A stretch of 64,000 nt of DNA from positions 29,182,358-29,246,357 of the forward strand of contig OY987244.1 of assembly GCA_963920765.1 (NCBI GenBank), in the 5' to 3' direction. This stretch comes from Ulota crispa. Taxonomy: Eukaryota; Streptophyta; Bryopsida; Orthotrichales; Orthotrichaceae. Positions within the stretch are counted from its first letter, which is position 1. Every line of letters begins with the position of its first letter. The notes beneath the pieces are model-generated. The model was given only the letters and a program-made list of their open reading frames with translations. It did no database searches and was not told the origin of the DNA. Position numbers and translations under genes: made by a program. Below are positions 13,101 to 24,548 of this stretch, one piece after another.

Positions 13101-16100
13101 CGTATAGAAATATTCAATGAAATGGTGACAAAGACAGCATAATACAGGGCTACTTTCACATAAGGTTGTTTCCAGTCTAACGATGTTCATTGATTGTCAC
13201 TGTTTGAACAGCAAGTACAGCGTAAGAAAATGGCACTAAAGAATCTCAACCAGCGACGACACTAATCCTAAGCTGACCCACTAGCATCACTTGTCAAAAG
13301 GAACTACATTTTAAAACCACTGCTAGTATAAAAAAATTACCTTGCACCGCATGAAGAACGAACTAGAAGGTGATAACTCGGGCCCAAGAACTGCCACAAT
13401 TGCATTGATTAGACGGCCAACGCTTTGCCCTAACTCGGGTGATGAATGGTCTTCGGAAAGAAGAAGATCCATGACCAGTGACAGTGTCGCCTGATGTCAC
13501 CACATATCTTCAAGATTAGTATCAATCGAAAACCGTTGCAACGGTGTACAAACCTAGAAAACCAAAGCAAAGTACTGTAAATGCAAATTTGTAGAGATAG
13601 GATCAGAGCTCTCTACCTGGACATGCGGAACATATGACAACCCGGCTGCTTCTGCAGTGAGCCACAGGCCATGAAGGGCCCAGATGTGCAAATCATCTAC
13701 TGAGTCCCTGGCTAACCCACACAAGACCTGTACAGAAGCAGGGACCAAAGTAGAGAGAGCCATTCCACCAACACTGCACATCACAGACAATCGTCATTGA
13801 CTTATCTCAACATTCAATAGCGCCATAAGCTAGAAAAATACCCTAGGAATACAACAACAAGGTCATCGATCCTTTGCAAGCACTGCTCATTAATGAAGTG
13901 CGAAAATTCCCTCAGCTAGATAGAATTAATATTGATACTAAACACATTGCATTCCTTGGCATAAAGGGCACATTTACTGGGAGTAAGAAATCGAGGAGAA
14001 TGACAGTAACAATGTAAGATAGATCGCATTTAGTACCTCCTATGGATACATCCCAATGCAAGTGCCAGTGACCCTTTTTGGATGGCAGTTAAAGCATTCA
14101 CTACATTCGTCAGTAACAATCGGGCCTGAAACGCACAAGGGAAAATCAGAAGTGCAGAACCTATATTATGCTATTAGCCAATCACGACATAAAATTCGTC
14201 AATAAACGAGAAATCAGATAAAAGGAAGGTTATTCTAACAAATTTCATACACCATTTTAATCGATATTAAAACACATACCAGGCGGGAAGCATAGCTATC
14301 GCCACCTAGACGTGCCAATACACCCAAACTCTCAGCAGCAGCACGGCGCTCGGCAGATGAAATGCTGTCCTCAGCCAAGATACCCTGTTGCAGAAATGCA
14401 GTGATTGATAACCCTACCAATACGGCAATATCTTTTATGTATGAATTAATGAATAACATTAGAATAAAAAGACTCTGGCACCGTATATTTCACCACTTTC
14501 AGCAATTTCTCCATCAACCTAGGCATACACAACCAAAACGAACTACGGGTTTACCAAGTCAAAGTGAAAATTTTGTAATATCCTTACAAGACCCAAATCA
14601 TGAATACTGCAATCGTATCAGCATACCAGGAGGATTTCTTGAACTTGCCGAGACGCCTCAGCATCTACTCCTTGAGCTCGCACAGATAAAGATGCCTTCT
14701 CACAAGACAGATACAATATTTAAAAATGATTTCTGAATCTTAACTGAACACTCTTAGAAACTGCAAAAATAGAGTGACGAGATAATTATAATGATCTGAA
14801 CTTTTGATACCATCACAGACACGTACACGTGCTTATTAATACATCAACAAAATTCAACATACATACCTTCAACCCTCCCAACAGAACAACACACACATTG
14901 GTTGTGAATGATGCCTTCCATCCTTGTTTCTTTCCAGCTGTTCTATTTCCCATCAGCTCTAGCAGATTCAACTTCTGCTTCTCAGACTGCCAAAAATATC
15001 CCATCTTCCGTGTTTGTAAAAATTTAAGGAAAATGGGCAACATTAGGACAACTAGCGATAAAGTAACAAACACAAAAGCATGTGCGCCTCAATGTGACTA
15101 CAGGTAAAGCAGGGAAAAGGTCCAACAAAAGCAGAACCTTCCAATATGAAGAAAAATACCTGGGCGGCAAAAATATTACCGAAGCAGAGGAGCATGTCAT
15201 CGACAAGTAAAGTTGCCAATGACAGCGGCTGTCAAAATTCACACAAGATGTGACATTAATACTGAATAAATGATATCAATGCTAAATTATAATATCAAGT
15301 ACAATCCTGTCAAAATCTTGCGAAGAGAATGAATGGAAGAGCACAAGCAAATGGACGAATAAAACCAAAGACAAAATATCCTTTAGGATATCCGCTTACT
15401 TGTGCAAAAGCCGGCACTTCAATATCCCATACACATGGCAATAGCCCATCCTCTGCGCCCTGAAATGCACGCAGTTCGTCCTCAAAGAAATCCCTACAGA
15501 ATGAACAACAGTAAGTCCATTGCATAGAGAGGATACTGAAAAAGGAAGTACGCTCAACACTCAAGAGACAACCACAAGGATCAAACTCAACAGACTGTAT
15601 ACGAGACAACCTGCCAGGTACCCAAGGTCCAAGGGATGAATCTCCAGTATCTAACAGTTGCCTCAAACACGAGCTGGCTCCATACTTTTCAGGTTCCCTG
15701 CATCACGAATAGCTTCATTATCTTTCATAGTGTACCTTGAAAGCATTGAAATTTCAAAGGAAAAGATAAAGACTTTGAAATGATACAGCATGTCTTAGTT
15801 CTCACAATCGATTAGCCACAAAATTCTTGGGCAAACGCACTTGTAAGAAGTCCGATACTACTGATCCTTGAACGACTCAACAAAGGCACTTGAACGTCCT
15901 AGCATTGTAGTATTGGTCTTAGAGTTCACAGGATTCAAGCAGGAAGTTCTACAACACATACCTAAAAGGCAGAGTACAGATGGCCAAGAGAGCAACATGA
16001 TCACTTCTATATACAAATGGATCTGGAAGAGCTTGGTATGCTCTAAGAATCTTAATAGTAAACAGATCAACGGCAGGTTTCAAAGACAGCGGTGCCTCTT

Positions 16101-19100
16101 GCAAGGTTGAGGAGGCCAAGTACTTCAAAGCCCTGTACCATCAGAAGCATCCACTTTGCAACACGATTAGCAATTATCTCGTTTGTTAAAACTAGAAGCA
16201 GACAGATGTACGATGGATAGCGAGTAATTGGAGGAAGATATCACACACATAAAGTACTTAACAAGATACCAAACGCAAACTCGCTTTGTATCCTGCCTGC
16301 AACAATAAACTACTACATCCTGCTAGATCACGCTGCATGACCGGTGTAGGAGTGTACCCAGATAGATAGCTAAGGACGAGCTGGAGAAGAATTTCTTTAT
16401 TATCCAATGTTGAGATGGGCAAAACATAGCTGGTCGAAAATGCTGTCAAGGCCTCAGCTGCGGCAGACCAGCAGCTGCACATTGCCACTCCAAATAAAAA
16501 ATAAGCATGAGATACCTCAGAATTAATCGATCCTTGAAACAGTCCCATGACATCCTTTCTATAAGATGCCAATTGTACCAGCTAATGCACACACAATGGT
16601 AACATTTTGCAGAATTACATCTAACATTTTCAAAAAACGAACTGCACAATAAAGCCTCCAAACTAAACCGTATAGTGCCAGACGCTGGTGCTCATTGAAA
16701 TGCTACGTATTCCGTAAAATCACATGCAAGGTCCATACCGCAAGTGTGCAGCTAGACTTTTCTCAGCTTCCTTCAGTTGCTCACGCGTACCTCCAAACTC
16801 CGAAGCCCATAAATCGATCAATTCCCATTCTTGCTCCTCGAGTTCCTGGAGAATCCAAAGATTATACACAAATTCATGAAGCTGCTGGTACCTTTTCGAT
16901 TCAACTGTTTCTCAAAGTTTCAGAAAAAAGACAAAACATGATGTCTCTAAACAAGATTCTTAATAACTTAGCATGGTATATACACGACTCTGCACAGCTT
17001 GGTCACTTCAATACATACCTGCTTGGGCATGGTCGACACCAATGCTCCAATTAACATCCAACCGGCTTCTTTCTCAGCAGCTGTTGATAGGGACTTTCCA
17101 CTCTGCTGTTTAACCATCTTCTTTGCTACCTCCAGAATCGCTGAAGGTAGCCTGCACAAAAATGAGGGAACCGTAAACCTTCCTGCACTTTCTGGTGGTT
17201 TTATGGCGGCAAGGGAGAGAAGACCAGTTTTCATGACTCTTTTCATGCAGAATACGCATACCAATTTTTCCCAGGATTAGAAAATGCCAAAGAGTAACCA
17301 CCTGAAGGGTACTCCAAGTGGTAGTCTTGGACATACAGCGAGCAAAGCAGCTAGCATTGTTGCTTGTCCATGCAGAGAATCCAGCTCAATCCTCAGTCGA
17401 TCACCCTGCAGCAGCTCCCGACAATATACACGTCTGATTGTCCCTACATTCCAATGCCACACATTGCATTGGGCGAAAAAACAGCTACAGCTGTGAAAGA
17501 CCTAAACATTATGTTATATATCCTATCGTGCTCCTTCTTAAGTGTGTAATATTGTTGTAATTATACAAAGATTAATTGGGTCCTTTTCTAAGTAGCCAGC
17601 TCCACGAGACAAGCACTCAAAGCTCCCCTCCAAAATATCCTCCCAGGATGGACACCAGGGAGTGAATGAATAAAGTGACTGAGCTGACCTTCTCAACTAC
17701 TACAATTTCTCGTATAGCGCGGAGGGTGGTCACGCCGCAGGACAGAAGGTTGTTAGCACAAGTAGGATCTACTTCAGCAAGAGCGCGAAGAGTAAGAGCT
17801 GCTTCCACTCGGACCTGCAACAGAAACAGCGTCATTAAACAGCGAGTAACTGCGTACTATAATACACTGTCAGGTTTATTACAACAGTCTACGTTGACCA
17901 CAAAGCATACCAGGACTTGGAATTTTGAGAAAAACAGAGCTTAGCACGTACTTCCAAACATTTCTCATTGGTAATCAAAATAGAAAGGAACAAGATCGAT
18001 TGACACTCACGACGACAGAAGGATTTGAAAGCGTCTCCACCAACGAATTGTCAAGGGCTTCTCTACACGCTAACGAGATCTGCAAGTCAGGAATTCTTAA
18101 AAAGATAAGCCAACTTCAAGGTAGCATTGACTGTGGGTGAAATGACGACCTCCAACTGCATCGTGATCCTCTAGGCCACAAATTTGAGCGAGACATCGTC
18201 AAGTCAACAACAACATTGATACATGAGCAAACCACGCAAATACAGAGAGATGGTCAAGAAGAAACCTCTCCAAGTGTTACTAAAAGATATGCAATTGTCC
18301 TTAAGATGACAATAAGCCGTGGTGAGCTATTATCCACCCCAGACAGCTGCAACATCAAGCATTCCGTAATGCCTTTTTAGTGTCAAATTTATCGCATAAC
18401 TTCAGACGCAAGTCAATGCAGCGAAACTTCAGATTATGAAGCACAAGCTCAAGCTGATGGAAGATAGACACGAGGAGACTCTACATAAACACTGACCTCC
18501 TTAGTGAGTAAGAAAGTAAACTCCTTCTGTGCTGGCTCGCCCATTTGGTCAGCAACTCCAACGCGTAATATGTATTGCACACAGGCCTGGGTGTATCGCA
18601 CAAAATTTAAATAATCAAGCACTAAAATAAAATACATCACAGCCTGCACAGAGCTTCCAGGACTTCATACAAAGTCGACTCACAGAGGTAAAAATTTTGA
18701 ACAATAAAACATTGAACATCATTCATAAGCTTGAATCTACTTAACAGAATAGGTCAAGAGGTTAAGTTTATCAAATTTAGAAGGCAAAACCTGTGCATGT
18801 GCGTTGGGACCGGACGTAAGCAAATTAGTAGCCTCCATTCCTAGATGTGCTAAATCCATATGATCATAACCATAGGTTAAGTTCATGACCTGCAGCATAG
18901 ACATGACTTCAATATTACAATTACCACCAGAATCCAAGTAAACCATATGCCACAGACGATCCGAAATCATGCGATAATGAATCAGCACAACAAATCCCAA
19001 TAAGAGATCAGTACACATTTCGTAGCTGTCCAGTCGGAAGCGCTACATGGATGATATAAATGTGTCACTTGGTATAAAAGTTGCCATAGAATTGGACTAC

Positions 19101-21876
19101 TATATTAAAACGTAGCACAACATGAACAAAAAGACCAGAAATTTGAAATAAAGGGAGAAAAAGACTGTTGCTAGTATATAGTACCTGCAAAAAGGAGACC
19201 CAGGCCATCGTAACACCGAAGCGGATATCTTTGGAACGAGGACCTGATGCTGTGACACAAAAAATGACCTATTGATTACATGGTAGCGAATTGAAAGTTA
19301 AGTACGTGCATAAACCAGTACACAGATGAAATTGCCAAATGGTTTTGACGTCTCCTTCTAACAAAACACGTCTATGTGACTCTGTACCTCGTAAGAAGGG
19401 GATGATCAGATGCTTCTGCAAGGCCCCTTCTAAGGCTTTTGGGGGAGTAGTTGTTCCTTTCCCCTTCGGTTGAACCTACATAAGCATATGAAGTTGTCGT
19501 TCAATGGATTTCATTTCAAAAAAAAGAACGAAATTCAAAGCGGAGGAAAGAAACCATATCCAACCATATGAACTAATTTTGCAAAGAAACTTACTTGTGC
19601 CTGCGGGTTTAAGCCGAGGGCCAGCAAAGCTCCTAAAGCAGAAGCATACCCATCCCGAACACCTTGATGCACATCCTCCAGCCCCTGTTCAATAGAGGAC
19701 CTTTTTAACACAGATAGCATTCTGAAATGAGGTGACAGTTTGTTGACAAGAGAGTTTTCATTAAAGTAATACAAGCATCCCAGTCCATCTAGTACCTTCA
19801 AGCACAAGTTGATACAAGCTTCCAGCCCACCAGAGGCTACACCAGGTCCACCGGTTAACGCAACTGCTCGGAGGCACCCAGCCGCCGCAGTCCTGACAGC
19901 GGCGGACTTATCATTTAATCCAACCTTGAAAATCATACGAATGGCTTCTACATAAGCGGCAGTAGGTCCTCCTCCCCCGGATCCCTCCAAAGCATCCTGA
20001 AGTAGTTGCAAGCCCGCTTGCCTTATTCTGACCTGTCCAACACACACAAACATTGTAACAATTTGAAACAACTGACCAATAAAAGCTGTTAAGTTCTACA
20101 AAGCTCTTATATAAACCCTTTCATAGACAGTGAAATCAGTGAAACGATAACAGACTAGTCGAGAAATTATAAAAGACATAGAATTTCCTCACAAAATGCT
20201 GCCAAACCAAGGAATCTACCGGAACTACAAAACAAAAGGATTCCAAATGACCAATAGTAGTCCCTTCCATGTCTGCAGAAGTTGAAACAAATTGTATAGG
20301 AAGCGCCGAGAAAGGTCCCAAAATGTGCCAATAAAAGAGAAATAAAATACTCCAAATTCTATAATAACAGAAATATGCATTGAAAGATACTATAAACGAC
20401 TGTTACTTCCAAAGTAAAATTCTTTATATCTCAGGCACTGAGGGTTAGGTCTTCTACTCGCAAACAAATTATTACTTGAGCTCTATTGCTATCAATACCA
20501 AAAAAAGTAAACAAACGGCATATATGTGAGTCCAGCAAACGCAATGTTTGTTTACGTACCTCTGAGGCTTTCAACAGCTTCCCTACAATACTACTGGTCT
20601 CCACAAGTCCTGAAGTGATCCTTATACCAAAAACTTTGTATAATGCACCCAAACATTGCGCTCCACCTGTACGACCAAAACCTGATCAACGTCTGATTTA
20701 CATCGCAAGGAAGTCGACATCTTTAAATAATCTATGTGAGTCTTTATTGAATATGGCATGCTCATTTATCAAAATCCGAGGAAGTTAAAGTGCAGCAAAG
20801 GTTCAACACTGAAATTTGAATAACCTACCGATACAAGCAGCCGAATCAGTCTTTCGAACATCTGCTTTATCAGATAACCAACCCTGCAAACTACTAGCTC
20901 TGGAATAGATGGATATACTATCTCCTAATTCAATTAACCTAATCATAGCTGCCGAGGCCAAACGCCGCACGGGTGGCCGAATCCCTAACAGGAGCATATT
21001 CTGGAGGGCATCCTCGCCTTTTCTCTGGAGTGGCAACAATGTTTCCTGCAAATGCCATTCAAAGGATTACATTCAGCATTGTCAGGAAACAGTAACCTGA
21101 ATTTAAAACCAAAAAATAAGATTCAGGACTCGAGTTCTTTGTCAATCGCGATTACAGTAAATAGGCGCATCAATTATATTGAGGCATAAACCTCTATAAG
21201 GATTCCCAAAGCTGCTATATCATTTCTAGATTCGGCGAAAGAGCCAGTTCAATTGCAGGTGTTGCAGCTACATGCACGCACAGGACCTTGTGCCCTAAAA
21301 CATAGCCAAACGGATTTTATGTGTCCTCCGATTTTCCTCAGTCGAACAAGAAAGAAACTTCTAAACAAAAAACATAAACATGTCTTCACCGGGACATATG
21401 GCAAAATTTGAGTGGCTTAGTCTTCCATGAGAATGATCGAGCTCAATAGAGACAAACCATAAACGAGGAATTCACATTCACGCTTGGATGTTCAGCGAGA
21501 GAACTGTAAAATCCGCGGCCGATCCAATCAACATTGATGAGAGTTTTACAGGAGCCTGTTTCCACAAGCCTAATTGCAGGCGATGCAAAATGCGCGATGT
21601 GAATAGCGATTCCCTGCCCTAAAACTCTGCTAAATTGATCACTCAGATTCTCACCACGAAGCCAAACCTTGAATTCAGATCGGCGGCGGAATGAAAGCGA
21701 CAAAAAGACTCAAGAAATATATTCACCTTGGACTCCCTGTCAAGCGTGGACAAGAGATAGGACAGCAGATCGAAGCACATGAGCGGCTGCAGCGGCTTCT
21801 GCGAGGCCGAGTGCACCACGGACTCCAGCTGCGCCACAAGTACCCCGAGCTCCGACAGTCCCCCGCCCTCCGCCAT
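4104..21876 (-). CDS. SWEETIE: SWEETIE / HEATR5-family HEAT-repeat protein (49 exons)
   Basis: Orthologue of plant SWEETIE, the HEATR5/Laa1-type HEAT-repeat family linked in other eukaryotes to AP-1/clathrin traffic; Arabidopsis mutants are altered in sugar metabolism and growth. Exons: 21876-21727, 21045-20829, 20666-20560, 20032-19796, 19684-19595, 19475-19388, 19249-19185, 19042-18791, 18586-18497, 18346-18266, 18079-18011, 17814-17689, 17405-17302, 17151-17019, 16845-16739, 16474-16270, 16132-15962, 15697-15611, 15493-15400, 15228-15160, 14986-14867, 14695-14627, 14384-14280, 14125-14037, 13773-13617, 13490-13341, 13023-12974, 12870-12771, 12542-12486, 12176-12109, 11998-11905, 11604-11381, 11236-11107, 10925-10857, 10607-10551, 10395-10309, 10162-10034, 9782-9582, 9187-8762, 8416-8348, 8214-8117, 7837-7741, 7476-7344, 7078-6819, 6571-6425, 6344-6273, 6213-6052, 5888-5763, 5504-4104. 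Total is about 2,495 residues, against roughly 2,200 in Arabidopsis. Landmarks are LGVLVAQLE at the N-terminus, VEAALTLRALAEVDPTC, FFEDELRAFQG and FTQQLALFAPQAVSV. The last exon codes an acidic, probably disordered tail. Phases agree at every joint except 16270/16132. Exon 8 could hide a 54-nt in-frame intron (18943-18890). An extra small exon between 18266 and 18079 is not excluded. Confidence 0.95.
4474..4765 (-). repeat. 81-bp tandem repeat in the last SWEETIE exon
   Basis: An 81-bp unit starts at 4474, 4555, 4636 and 4717 (three full copies plus a partial one). It codes for 27-residue acidic repeats containing EQIAEESTGLKRDTES. Because 81 is divisible by three, length changes keep the frame. 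The nearly identical copies suggest recent expansion, so the repeat number probably varies between individuals. Confidence 0.92.
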
Positions 21877-22370
21877 TGTGTGCCCCCGTGCAACGCCGGA
21901 CACGCCCTAATCAACAGCAGATTTTCCCCTTGCTCTAAAATCACAAAAAAAAACAGCTCCAAATCAACCAAACATCGCAACTAATTCAATCCAGTGCCCG
22001 TCATCACCAATGCCATAACCTCCTTCACGGGATCGCCAACCCATTCACACGGACCTCTCAAGGAACACACAACACAGTAAACACAAAAGACCTCGAGAGG
22101 GACCCTAAGCACCAATCGTCCCATCAGAGAGCTGGCTTTCTGCCAGCTAGACATTTTCTCGGGTCACGTCAGCGGCCACGTACTCACCCTCGCTTTTCTG
22201 CTTCAAGTGTTTTTATTTTGATTCACAATTAGGGTTTTCACAGGCGTCTGAGCATTGAGTTTGAAGCTGACGCGTAATTGAGATTGTTGCAAGTAGGGTT
22301 TCAACAAGCTTTTGTGCACTGAGATCGGCGCTCAAGCTCCATTGACGTTGTTGCAATTAGGGTTTTGGCT
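21877..22370. promoter_or_regulatory. Divergent promoter between SWEETIE and PEN-2
   Basis: The two start codons face away from each other, 494 bp apart, so both promoters and 5' UTRs must fit here unless there are distant leader exons. 'TTAGGGTTTT' occurs at about 22231 and 22359, like the telo-box often found near plant housekeeping promoters, and 'GTAGGGTTTC' is at about 22293. No clear TATA box was assigned. The regulatory role is inferred from the layout. Confidence 0.6.
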
Positions 22371-24548
22371 ATGGCGGAGGACGGGGATAGTCGGAGGGAC
22401 ATGGAGGCAGGAGAGAGCACAAATTCAACAAGTGGTGCTTCGACAGCAGATAATGCCGGTGCAACGACAACGCTAGGGTCGCATCAATGGCCCACAATTG
22501 ACGGTCCTTTGGGCGTCTATCACGAGGAGGCAGTCAAGCTCTCGAAGCGCTTTTTCTATGCGGGGTTTCTCTTGCTTCCGTGGTTGTGGTTCATCAACTG
22601 TTTCTACTTCTGGCCCGTGCTGCAGAATCCGAGATCCGATCCTCTTATTCGCCCTTGTACGTTAGTGTTTCACCCTTTCACAGCTATGTCGGCGTCTTGT
22701 TGTTTGCATTTGTGGTCCGACAATCCACGTCTTGTAATTCTGTTTCTTGCTGTCATCGAGATCCCTATCATGGATGTAGAAAATAAACTCCTCCTCTACG
22801 ACGCTGGTGTCACGGTGTTCTTGAACGAGCTTAGGTCGTTGATGTGCGTAATTTGTCTGGCTATGTCGCCTGATTACAAATCACCGAAAACAGATGTGAA
22901 TAAACATTCCAATACGGAGTTTGATAGACTGTTAACATTGAATCCATTGCTTGGCATATGAGCTAGCAACAGATCCATGATTCACTATACTCACTGAATT
23001 CCTTGCGAAATTACTCACAAAATTCTTGTCATAATTGCGATGAACGGCGATTAAAAGGCTCTCGCTCACTAGCTCTGCGCCAATGTGAAGGTTCTTCTAA
23101 CGTTTTTCAGCTGCATTTGAGGAAAAACTTACAGAAATACTTGAACCTAGAATATTTGACGTTCTTCTTAACTACGGTTAGAGCGTTTATATTTTACTAT
23201 GCAGCTACGATCCTTGTTGGCTTCAATTCAGTTTCCTTGTTTACCGGTGTATCTGGATATTTGAGATTTAGGGAACTTGATAATTAGGTTATGGCTTGCC
23301 TTCCTTACAGCAAATCAACGCAAGTAATTCAACTGAACAAGAACTGGATTTTTATGTTAACCCTACACCGCCCAGGGTATTTCAAAATACTCGCGAAACG
23401 GGACGTATTTCGTCCCCTTGGGCGGTGTAGGGAACATTGAAAAGTTTGACTCCACTAGCAATTCATCAACTGAAAATTGTTGGAAAGTTGGGCCAGTATT
23501 GCTCAATTCAAAACCAAACGGATCAGCTTGCAGATATAACTTATAAAGTTGCTGCTAAAGGGTTTTTTTTTGCTCTTTCTTATATTCTTTTCTTCGCCCA
23601 TATTTTCTGGCTATCAACATTAGTGGGTTTTAAAGAATTTGAGTATGCAAATAATCTATTGAATGTTTCCATGTTTCCACTTTTGAAAGAACCAGCAAGA
23701 GGGATAAGATGTGTAGGTGCATTGAAACCCCATCTACTTTCAGTTCTCAATTTTACTATAGAGGAAGATGAGTCTTTGAGAACTATCACTCACCTCCTTG
23801 AGTTTAGGGTTTAGGGCAAGTTTTGTTTGACAACAAGAGCCTCTAGCAATGAGCGTGGCTACATTGAAACACTCGCTGTTTGTTGCTAATTGATTTCTAT
23901 CAACAGTATAGGGAAACGTTGATTGTGGTGAATTTTTTCAAATGACTTTATTTCTCTCAACACTCTCCATAGATGGATGGTGGTGCAGTCCAGATATGGT
24001 GTTGAAATATTGAACATTATTAGAAACCTGGCCTTTGTACCCCACGAGGGGTTTTTTCAAAAAGAAACCTGGCCTTTGCAGATGTGGTCAGGTCCGGTAT
24101 CGGTTTCCTTGTGTTTGGTTCCCTCCTCCTCGCATGGGCGTTAACGTTTGCATATGGCGGTGAGGAGTTATTCGGTGCCTCGTGGACGTCCCTGGCTGTT
24201 TATGACATTGCTGAGAAATATGCACAGGTAAAGGCTTAACCACACTTTCCCTTCCTTCAAAACTTTCTAAGACAAAATTTGAATCAGAGGTTTTCTTGTT
24301 TCTACTTGTTTAATTGAATGATTTACCCAATTAGCGCTGATTAACCAAAATCAGCATTGTTTAATCAGAATCAGCATTGGTTGATTTGATTGGGTTTAAA
24401 CTTTTTCCATACAGAAGTTGGTTCACACGTGATGCTTGAGTAAGCAGTGGCTTTGTATTTTATCGCTCTTCGAATTGAGGTATTGCTACAGTAAGGTCAG
24501 ACTTTGGCGATCCTAATTTAGATTTATCGTTTGCAGATGGTTACCTGA
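22371..24548 (+). CDS. PEN-2: PEN-2, gamma-secretase subunit
   Basis: Small membrane subunit of gamma-secretase, the intramembrane aspartyl protease that also contains presenilin, nicastrin and APH-1. Exons: 22371-22656, 24082-24227 and 24537-24548, giving 147 residues. The family core WPTIDGPLG (40-48) is followed by a hydrophobic segment with LLPWLWFINCFYFWPV (about 68-83), and a second one starts at YVVRSGIGFLVFG in exon 2 and runs to AWALTF. The start is the ATG before AEDG; an in-frame TTG six bases upstream is not a credible start. Exon 3 would add only MVT and a stop. Reading through the exon 2 donor instead adds VKA and stops at 24239, so the last few residues are uncertain. Intron 1 is 1.4 kb and carries a small hairpin. 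Confidence 0.9.
23357..23436. repeat. Small inverted repeat in PEN-2 intron 1
   Basis: CCCTACACCGCCCA (about 23361-23374) pairs with TGGGCGGTGTAGGG (about 23419-23432) around a loop of about 44 bp. This may be a miniature element. It is not an obvious splice signal. Confidence 0.75.

Noticed and set aside
22365..22370. Upstream TTG as the start of PEN-2
   Set aside because: Non-ATG start six bases before a good ATG. Nothing supports its use.
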